From: Lathyrus oleraceus
Taxonomy: Eukaryota > Streptophyta > Magnoliopsida > Fabales > Fabaceae
DNA length: 64,000 nt
Assembly (NCBI RefSeq): GCF_024323335.1
Contig: NC_066579.1
Coordinates: 2,080,501-2,144,500 of the forward strand
Reading direction: 5' to 3'
The position numbers were made by a program, and so were the translations under genes. The notes beneath the pieces were generated by a model that was not told where the DNA came from, made no database searches, and worked only from the letters and a program-made list of their open reading frames with translations. Positions 56,667 to 64,000 of this stretch are shown here, one piece after another (the first letter of the stretch is position 1; each line of letters begins with the position of its first letter).

Positions 56667-58052
56667 CGTGCAATTTGAACTGCAATGGCTTGTGCATGGA
56701 AATTCAATGTGAAATGCATATGATGATCACAAATGTTCCCCTCTTCGAAAGTCCCACATAGAAAATCCAAACATAGGCATGTGAGTAATGGTTGGAAATG
56801 TCTTGACATAAGGAACAAAATCTATGTTGGGCAAAAATCCATTTGAAGTTTGGAAATTTATGAAAACTGACCTTGAAGTTTGATGTACAAAACATGTCTT
56901 TGAATTTTTTTGCCCAAAGTAACCAACTTCAAGCCCTTCTGTTTCAATAATGCAAGTCTCAAATGGAAAAGCCTCCAACATAAAAGTTGTATATAGTTTC
57001 AAGGGGATCAATTTGGAATTAAATTTTGCATCATTTTGACTTTTTATGAGAAAGTTATGGGCACTTGAAGTTGGACATTTTTCACATTTCAATGGTTTGG
57101 GTCCAAAGTGACCTACAATGTTTTGTATTATCACATGTGTTTCTTTTAGGATTATGAATTTTTATCCAACATAACATTTGAAGTAGACATTTTAATATTT
57201 ACAATGAAATTGGTCTCACCTCAAAATAATAAAAAATAAGGAAGTTAGGTCTTTGGGAAGTTGACCCAAAAGTAGGGTTTCAGTCAAAATGACCTGTAAT
57301 GTTTTGAAATTAATGATGACCTTCCAAGTTTCAAATGGATTTTTTATGAACATGAAAGTTGTTCATATGGTTCTTAAGAACATGTTTTATCTTGGGGTCA
57401 TCTTCATTTTACAAACACATCAAAAGTTAGGTCTCGGGGATCCTCAATTTAGTTAGATGACTTGACTAGTCAACTTCTCAAAGCCAAGCTTCGAATCTTG
57501 ATGAATGAATGATTCAGGATACCCAAATAGGTTCATATATGCATAAAATAATGAATGAAAGAACTTCCCTTGATTGAATTTGATCATAGGTTGAGGTTGC
57601 TTCATGGGCAAGGCACAGTCAATGCATAGTTGAATTAGGGTTTCCTTGGGAAACAAGCCTCAAACCCTTTGGGTTATCTTGATCAAATTGGCAAATTGAG
57701 ATACTTGGGAAACATATATGATGATTAAGAGCTTTGTGAACCATTGTCATGCTTGCTTTCATCTTCATCTAGCCACTTCAATGAGCATAGGAGCCTCATA
57801 GGAGCAAGGGATCTCATGATTGCTTGAACTTCAAAACAAAAAGAGTTAGTGACATATTTTTATGCTTTTGGTTAGTAAACAAAATAAGAAAAGCAAAAAT
57901 ATACAATTCAAGCATGTTTGGTGGTCTCAAACCAACTCACACAAGTCCCATCCCAAGGGTTAAGGAGCCACACCTGCTATGATCCTTGAGGCAATGCAAT
58001 GAGCAATGATATGATACCATGAGGGATCTTAGGGTCAAAATTAGGGTCTTAC
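56667..58052 (-). mobile_element. Start of an Ogre-type LTR of element D
   Basis: On the minus strand the stretch begins TGTAAGACCCTAATTTTG at 58052, close to the Ogre-B LTR start TGTAAGACCCCAATTTTGGG, and shares CTAAGATCCCTCATGG. It runs to 56667 where Ogre-A is inserted; the rest should lie left of the window beyond Ogre-A. AT-rich, no gene seen. The border at 58052/58053 with relic E is taken as the insertion point of D. Confidence 0.75.
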
Positions 58053-58380
58053 AGTGAGATAAGTTCTAACCCGAACTTGAGTGCAATCAAGATAGGAGGA
58101 TGGTATAGTCATGTTTGACTCGTTTGGAGTAGTTCTTAATGATTTGGCTTGAGAAACATCTAGTAAGTGGAGACCCCCTTGGAATTATTGATGTCACACG
58201 AGTAAATCATGGATAGGCATTAGTTTTTCCGACCTGGGAGTCCGAGAAGCTGAGGACCTTAGAAAATATAAGCCAACATGGTCTATTTTAGGATGAGGTG
58301 CGGAGATTGTTCAAGTGTAGACTTGATAACAGTTGTTATACGATACTACACTCAGACGAGTTTCTCTTAAGAATACTATG
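58053..58380 (+). mobile_element. Relic E: Ogre leader fragment
   Basis: Similar to 34726-35050 of Ogre-B, for example CCCGAACTTGAGTGCA against CCCGAACTCGAGTGCA, GGAGTAGTTCTTA, AATTATTGATGTCACACGAG and CGATACTACACTCAGACGAG. An internal deletion of about 2.9 kb (relative to Ogre-B) then joins it to gag, removing ORF1. Confidence 0.85.
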
Positions 58381-59264
58381 GGTTGATGAGTCAGTCATCA
58401 TAACCTCTAGATGGTATACGGGCATGGACAATGCTAATGTGCATACTTTCAATGACTTAGGCGAGGCCTTTGTCGAGTAGTATAAGTACAATGTTGATAT
58501 AGTGCTAGATAGAGATCCGTTGAGGTCCATGTCTCAGAAGGACAATGAGACATTTAAAGAATATGCTCAAAGATGGAGGGAGTTAGGTGCCCAGATTAGT
58601 CCACCTTTGGAAGAAAAATAGATGACCAGGATATTCTTGAAGACGTTGAGTTCATTTTATTATGAACGTATGATCACAAGTGCCCCCAATGATTTTACTA
58701 AGATGGTAAACATGGGGATGAGGTTGGAGGAAGGAGTCCATGAAGGACGTCTTTCCAAAGATGAAGTGTCGACAAGCAAGAAGTATGGTGGTAGCTTCTC
58801 CAAGAAGAAGGAAGGAAAAGCTAATGCAGTATCAGTAGGGAGGCAGAGGAGTCCTCATGTGAAGGAAAGTTCCCAGTCCCATCAACATCAGTATCAGGTA
58901 TCATCATTAATTCTAGTTTTTTCCAACAATTTAACCAATCAATCAGTTCGAATTCAACAACAACGTCAACAACATCAACAACAACCGCAACAACGAACAA
59001 ACTAGAATAACAACAATCATCAACATAACTATGAGAGGAAGAAGGTCTCTTTTGACCATATTCCTATGACATATGCAGAGATATATCCTTCCTTGGTAGT
59101 CAAGAATCTTATCCAGCCATGGAACCCTCCACAAATTCCCGAGCCATTTCCATGGTGGTTCAAACTTGACCTTCATTGTGCTTTTCACCAGGGAGCCCCT
59201 GGTCATGACATAGAAAACTGTTATACCCTAAAGTATGAAGTTCAGGAGCTGGTTAAAAGTGGTA
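58381..59264 (+). pseudogene. gag: Relic E: decayed Ogre gag fragment
   Basis: Matches Ogre-B Gag from RWYMSL to the zinc-knuckle region: NVHTFNDLGEAFV, LKTLSSFYYERMITSAPNDF, VNMGMRLEEGV, a glutamine-rich stretch, YERKKVSFDHIPMTYAEIYP and C-x-F-H-Q-G-A-P-G-H-x(4)-C. TAG stops at 58478-58480, 58619-58621 and 59003-59005 interrupt a single frame. It ends around 59264 where the copia LTR begins. Protease and pol of this copy are not in the window. Confidence 0.9.
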
Positions 59265-59464
59265 TGTATGAAAGAATTCTTTAACTTGAATTAACTTTTA
59301 ATGATAGCAAATTGTGTGATCATCATCCAAATTAGTTGTGCATTGCATTACATGATACATTTGTGTTCTTAATTTGTCCTTCATCCCACTTTACTGTTGC
59401 ATAAACATACATATAAATCTACATTGAAAATTCCCTTTAAAATAACTATTAAAATGCATTTTAT

Positions 59465-59805
59465 ATCAGTATGTATCAATACATGAGCCTTTGCATCGAT
59501 ACATGTAACCTGTGATTAATCACAAAACAATTTCTGTTCAGTATGCATCGATGCATACGAGCCATGCATCAATACATGGAAGGCCAAAAACTCTATGTAT
59601 CGATACACACGATTCCTGCATCGATACAGGACTACTTGAGACTGCCTGTGCATCAATACATGAGCATTAAGCATCGATACATATCAGTGTAAAAATCACA
59701 TGCATCGATACACACGACTTATGCATCGATACATGAGTAATTGATTTCACCAAATATTCACACAACTTACAGTATGTATCGATACACACTCCCATGCATC
59801 AATAC
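59465..59805. repeat. Array of palindromic TGCATCGATACAT motifs
   Basis: About 12 copies of (TG)(C/T)ATC(G/A)ATACA are grouped in pairs with 10-12 bases within a pair and about 30-40 between pairs. The core ATCGAT is self-complementary. The array lies upstream of the TATA box in the LTR promoter region. Confidence 0.85.
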
Positions 59806-59845
59806 AAAAAGTTGTTTTAAGTCATAACAGCAACTGTTTTTGCAG

Positions 59846-59856
59846 CATATAAGAAC
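59846..59856 (+). promoter_or_regulatory. TATA box of the copia LTR
   Basis: GCATATAAGAACAGG is a good plant TATA box directly after the palindrome array; transcription would begin near 59880. Confidence 0.6.
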
Positions 59857-60954
59857 AGGTTTCAAAAGCAGATGGAGGCGACGAATTCATTGAGGGAAAA
59901 CAATTGAACACAGATCAAAAGCAGTGTTGGAGCAATTGTTTGTGAGCACATAGAAACCTGAAAGAGACTTCATCTTCTTCATCTTCTCAATCACTTTTCT
60001 TCGAGAACATTTACACATAACAATTCTTGTTCTTTGGATTAAAGAAGCATTGAGATAACGTTCAGTGGTACGATCAAGGATCTAGCTGTGGTTTGTAGTG
60101 GAACGATCGAGGATCTAGCTGAGTCAAAGATTGAAGGGGGTTTCTAGGAAAAACCTACTGGTTTGTCCTTCAAGAACTGGTGTGTTCTTGAGGGTTTGGG
60201 AGTCACATTTGCAGAACACATTCAGCCGCAGCGTTGCGTTTGGAGATCGGGGGATCTCGCAAGCAGGTCGTGGAACCGGTGAATTGTTTGCAACTTTGTG
60301 CAGGAAAATCTTGATCGAGCTCAGATCAAGTGAAGGTTATACAAGAAGAGGTTCTTAGAGTTTAGAATTCTGTCTTTGTATCAAAACCTTGTATCAACGG
60401 ATTCGGCAATAATTGATAATCAAAGTTCTCAATTTCATTTGAAATTGAGAGGGAGACGTACCCACACGCGAGGACGACGTGGGGAACTTCCTTACCAAAT
60501 CTCTGCGTATCGTATTCTTACCTTACTCCTCTTTACGTTTTTCAAACTGTTTTCGCAATATCAGTTAGTGTGTGGTGATTGATTCTTTTTCAAGACAGCA
60601 GTGGCAAGAAAACTTTAATCAAACTCCATTGCCGTTCATTGACGATCACACACACACCAACTGTTTGATAAAACGGTTAGCTAGATTTAAATTCATTGGA
60701 AATAGAATTTAAGGATAAGCGCATTCAATTTGTTATAATTCTGGTGTGAATTGTTTCTGTCATTCTCATTAAAATCCAGCAATTACACTTGTGTGTCCGG
60801 CTTTCTAGTAGCGGTTCAGAATAGACGGAAGTCGATTCGGGATCGATTTTTCCGCCATTTTTGAAAACTCTGATAAAACGTTAAATCCGTTAACTTTTCA
60901 AAAAGGTGATCTATTCACCCCCCCTCTCGATCACTAGCCACACCGTCTAACAAG

Positions 60955-60968
60955 TGGTATCAGAGTGC
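60955..60968 (+). other. Primer-binding site of the copia element
   Basis: TGGTATCAGAGTGC is complementary to the 3' end of initiator methionine tRNA over its first 11 bases, as in most plant copia elements. It lies two bases after the LTR end. Confidence 0.93.
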
Positions 60969-61003
60969 CGGTTCGCTGGTGCTCTGTGGCTGCCTGTAAC
61001 AGT

Positions 61004-62692
61004 ATGGATTCTGAACCAAAGGGGGCGTATAATAGAGCGCCTATTTTCAACGGTGAAAACTATGGCTACTGGAAAGACTGCATGCGAGTTCATATAAATT
61101 CTGTGGATAGGTTAGTATGGGCTGCCATTGAAAACGGTCCGTTTCAAATTACAATGACTAATGCGGCTGGCGCCATAGTACCTAAACCAGAAGATGATTG
61201 GAATGAGAAAGATGAGAAAAAGTGGTCGTGTGATTGGAGAGCTCGAAACATGTTAATTTCAGCACTTGGTGTTGATGAATATTATCGAGTATCCCATTGC
61301 ACGACAGCTAAAGAAATGTGGGACGCTTTAGAAGTTGCCCATGAGGGTACTACTGAAGTAAAACAGTCCCGCATTAACACACTCAATCAAGAGTTTGAGC
61401 TCTTTCGCATGAAACAAGGAGAATCCATCTCCGACAGGTGTCTTAGCAGGGAGTGGCAACCTAAAGTTACAGCAATCAAGGAAGCCAACGATCTTACAAG
61501 ACTTACGATTACAACACTGTTTGGAAAGCTGGAAGAACATCAGCAAGCTTTGGAAAGTCTTGAAAAATATGAGAATAAAAGTAAGAAGGAAAAGGAGAAG
61601 AAAAGAGACAAAGAGGGAGAGAAGAAGCCAATAGCTCTTGTGGCCTCTAGCTCTAAGTCCTCACGAAAAGAGCAAAGCGACAATGATTCAAGTAGTGACA
61701 AAGACTCGGATGATGAAGAAATGGGACTGTTTGTAAGGAGATACAATAGATTCATTCGAAATAATGGAGTCAAGCATTCCGACAAAAATCTTATGAGGTT
61801 TCGAAAACAATCTACAAACTCGAAACAAGAAGAAAACAAGAAGAGTAGAGGAAGAGGATCCTGTTTTAATTGTGGTAAATCCGGACACTATAAAACGGAC
61901 TGCCCTATGAAATATAAGGATCAAAGAAAAGATTCGCCAAAAGGGTACAGCAAGCAAAGAAGAGCATATATTGCATGGGAAAGTGATAGTGATTCATCAA
62001 GCACACAAAGCTCAAGTGATGATGATGAAGCTGCAAATCTGTGCCTTATGGCTCACACAAAAAATTTGTCCTACCACAAGAAAAACAATGACAAAAAGGT
62101 AAACCAAGCGTATTACAATAATTTCTCCTCTATGTCTTTTTCGGAACTAAAAATAGCTTTTGAAAAACTGCATAACGAAGCTGTAGATGCTTTTAAAAGA
62201 CTATCTTCCGACAAACATATTTTCTCTTTTTTGGAAGGTAAAGTAAACAAAGCTGAAATTGATTTAGAAGCATTGAAAACTAGTATTGCAGAAAATTCAA
62301 AAACTATTGACATTGACGGATGTAGTAGAGTTAGGTATTGTGACGCTTGTTATGTTTGGCAAAAAGAGGTAAACACTCTTAAGGTCAAATTAGAGAAAGC
62401 GCTACAACCTAAAATTACTTATGCCGTTGACCCCAAGTTGTTTAAGAAGTCATTGAATCCTCCATATGCAAAATACTCTTTTATTCTAAAGGATTCAATG
62501 AACAAGAAACAACAAACACATCATCATGGTTTATGTCATTATTGTTGTCATGCTGGCCATACCATTGAGAAATGCAAATTTAGGAGATTTCTAGTCCCTA
62601 ATGGTATTTATCAATGGAAGCCAAAGGGCAACCATGTTAACACTTACCCTCTTGGACCCAATGAAAATTGGGGACCAACTTCTCTCTTTTGA
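61004..62692 (+). CDS. gag: Copia gag polyprotein, shortened
   Basis: 562 residues from ATG 61004 (MDSEPKGAYNRAPIF). The capsid-like domain is at about residues 10-170 (GYWKDCMRVHINSVDRLVW; NTLNQEFELFRMKQGESIS). GESISD runs straight into RCLSREWQPKVTAIKEA; related Gags have several dozen residues between these, so an in-frame deletion is likely at about 61437. A lysine/glutamate-rich stretch and serine/aspartate clusters follow. The first zinc knuckle CFNCGKSGHYKTDC is near residues 286-299; the second, CHYCCHAGHTIEKC, is near 512-525. Gag packages the RNA into particles. It stops at TGA 62690-62692, just before protease in another frame. Confidence 0.9.
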   Translation: MDSEPKGAYNRAPIFNGENYGYWKDCMRVHINSVDRLVWAAIENGPFQITMTNAAGAIVPKPEDDWNEKDEKKWSCDWRARNMLISALGVDEYYRVSHCTTAKEMWDALEVAHEGTTEVKQSRINTLNQEFELFRMKQGESISDRCLSREWQPKVTAIKEANDLTRLTITTLFGKLEEHQQALESLEKYENKSKKEKEKKRDKEGEKKPIALVASSSKSSRKEQSDNDSSSDKDSDDEEMGLFVRRYNRFIRNNGVKHSDKNLMRFRKQSTNSKQEENKKSRGRGSCFNCGKSGHYKTDCPMKYKDQRKDSPKGYSKQRRAYIAWESDSDSSSTQSSSDDDEAANLCLMAHTKNLSYHKKNNDKKVNQAYYNNFSSMSFSELKIAFEKLHNEAVDAFKRLSSDKHIFSFLEGKVNKAEIDLEALKTSIAENSKTIDIDGCSRVRYCDACYVWQKEVNTLKVKLEKALQPKITYAVDPKLFKKSLNPPYAKYSFILKDSMNKKQQTHHHGLCHYCCHAGHTIEKCKFRRFLVPNGIYQWKPKGNHVNTYPLGPNENWGPTSLF

Positions 62693-62700
62693 TGTTGTAG

Positions 62701-64000
62701 GATGAGTGCCTTGCCTCCGTAGATAGAAGATGGTTTCTTGACAGCGGCTGCTCAAGGCACATGACCGGTGACATATCGCTTTTTATAGACTTCAAGGCGA
62801 AGAAAAAGGGATATGTTACTTATGGAGACAACAACAAAGGAGCTATACTCGGCAAAGGTAGTGTAGGTAATCCCTCCACCACTACTATTTCAAATGTCCA
62901 TTTAGTTGAGGGACTTAAACACAATTTGTTAAGCATAAGTCAACTATGCGACATGGGCTATAAAGTTTCGTTTACAAAAACTTGCTGCATAATTGAACAT
63001 GCTGAACAAAACATTGTGTTTAAGGGTGTAAGAGTAAACAACATCTATATGCTTGACTTGTTTGATGTACCGTTAACAAATACTAAATGTCTAGTCACCT
63101 TGAATGATGATTCTTGGCTTTGGCATAGACGTTTAGCTCATGTTAACTTCGATTTGTTACACAAGGTTGTATCTAAGGATCTAGTAGTCGGTCTACCAAA
63201 AATAAAATTTTCAAAAGACCACCTATGTGACGCGTGCCAAATGGGAAAGCAAACAAGGGTGTCTTTTAAATCTAAAAATGTAATTTCAACTTCACGACCC
63301 CTTGAGCTTCTCCATATGGACCTCTTTGGACCTTCTAGGACAAAGAGCCTAGGTGGAAATTACTATGGCTTTGTAATAGTTGATGACTACTCTAGATTCA
63401 CTTGGACTATATTCCTTCATAGCAAAGATGAAACTTTTTCTGCTTTTAAAAATTTTGCAAATCTGTCCCAAAACAAAATGAATTCCAAAATAGTTACAAT
63501 TCGTAGCGATCATGGTGGTGAGTTTCAAAATTATCACTTTGAGAAGTTTTGTGACAAGTATGGCATTGAGCATAACTTTTCAGCCCCTCGCACTCCACAA
63601 CAAAATGGCGTTGTGGAGCGTAAAAATCGCGTTTTAGAGGAGTTGGCAAGAACAATGCTTAATGAGGGTGGATTACCAAAATACTTTTGGGCTGATGCTG
63701 TTAGCACAGCCTGTTATGTTCTAAACAGAATCTTAATTCGCCCTATTTTGAACAAAACTCCTTATGAACTTTTGAAAGGAAGAAAACCAAACTTGTCACA
63801 TCTTCACGTATTCGGTTGTAAATGTTTTGTTTTGAATAACGGTAAGGAAAACATTGGGAAGTTTGATGCAAAAGCGGATGAAGGTATTTTTCTTGGTTAC
63901 TCAATGTCAAGTAAAGCATATAGAGTGTATAATAAGCGTTTACTTACTGTTGAAGAGTCGGTTCATGTTTCTTTTGATGAGTCTTATCCGAAAAATGTCG
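62701..64000 (+). CDS. pol: Copia pol: protease and integrase, runs off the window
   Basis: The frame is open from 62701 to the end. It starts DECLASVDRRWFLDSGCSRH: the aspartic protease active site DSG lies at about 62734-62742. A GAG-pre-integrase region follows with WHRRLAHVNFDLLHKV (near 63120) and zinc ligands in HLCDACQMGKQ. The integrase core has MDLFGPSR, IVDDYSRFTW, IRSDHGGEFQNYHF and PQQNGVVERKNRVLEELAR, holding the D-D-E residues. Related elements have gag and pol in one frame; here pol is in a different frame, preceded by TAG at 62698-62700, so a one-base loss and a stop separate them. Continues beyond 64000. Confidence 0.92.

Larger units (their letters stand above)
59265..60952 (+). 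repeat. 5' LTR of the copia element
   Basis: The end is clear: CCGTCTAACA at 60952, two bases before the primer site. The start is uncertain; homology to relic E gag stops at about 59264, and TGTATGAAAG at 59265 or TGAAAGAATT at 59269 would fit. The LTR holds the ATCGAT-core array at 59465-59805, a TATA box near 59848 and T-rich, CT-rich sequence to the end. Confidence 0.7.
59265..64000 (+). mobile_element. Ty1/copia element, SIRE/Maximus-like, 5' part
   Basis: LTR, initiator-methionine tRNA primer site, gag with zinc knuckles, then protease and integrase in copia order (protease, integrase before reverse transcriptase). Gag resembles SIRE/Maximus elements (FNGENYGYWKDCMRVHI, AKEMWDALEVAHEGT). 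The element continues beyond the window; reverse transcriptase, RNase H and 3' LTR are not seen. It inserted into the gag of relic E. Confidence 0.9.

Noticed and set aside
57453..57656. Minus-strand 67-codon frame in the element D LTR
   Set aside because: Isolated, no start context or family motif; lies in LTR sequence.

Overview
The window looks like repeat-filled intergenic DNA from a large plant genome, most likely a legume of the pea/vetch tribe (Fabeae). Giant Ogre (Ty3/gypsy, Tat lineage) elements, a SIRE/Maximus-like Ty1/copia element and a CACTA DNA transposon fill it. I see no free-standing host gene; the only host-derived coding sequence is a gene fragment carried inside the CACTA element. 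I named families by reading motifs and have run no database search.

Layout. 1-885 is the end of an LTR of an Ogre-like element (C) that continues to the left. 886-27124 plus 56568-56666 is Ogre-A on the minus strand: 3' LTR (truncated, 886-5441), polypurine tract, repetitive 3' UTR (to 7740), pol (7741-11052 and 14972-15135), an intron, gag-pro (to 18704), ORF1 (19242-20963), leader, primer-binding site, and 5' LTR from 22009. A 3.9-kb CACTA transposon (11056-14968, 3-bp duplication CCT) splits Ogre-A pol and carries several exons of an SDIR1-type RING E3 ligase gene. Ogre-B (27125-56567, plus strand, 29.4 kb, 5-bp duplication CAGAT) sits in the 5' LTR of Ogre-A. It has two nearly identical 7.4-kb LTRs, a leader, ORF1, gag-pro, an intron, pol (three single-base frameshifts) and a 4.8-kb 3' UTR. 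56667-58052 is the start of a minus-strand Ogre-type LTR (D) into which Ogre-A inserted. 58053-59264 is a decayed plus-strand Ogre internal fragment (E) into which D inserted. From about 59265 to the window end is a copia element: LTR, tRNA-iMet primer site, gag, then protease and integrase running off the edge.

Inferred order of events: E is oldest, then D, then Ogre-A, then CACTA, C and Ogre-B. Ogre-B is very young: I count about 5 substitutions and 7 one-base indels between its LTRs. Ogre-A is degenerate, with several stop codons that are mostly TAG. In Ogre-A and Ogre-B alike, a GT-AG intron between protease and reverse transcriptase would join gag-pro to pol in frame, a known Ogre feature.

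Most interesting: arrays of short motifs in the Ogre 3' UTRs that resemble the 3' end of the primer tRNA (the complement of the element's own primer-binding site); the SDIR1-carrying CACTA element; B-box-like repeats in the Ogre-A LTR; paired hairpins in the Ogre-B leader; and frameshifts in Ogre-B that are all single-base losses in short homopolymers and so may be sequencing errors.
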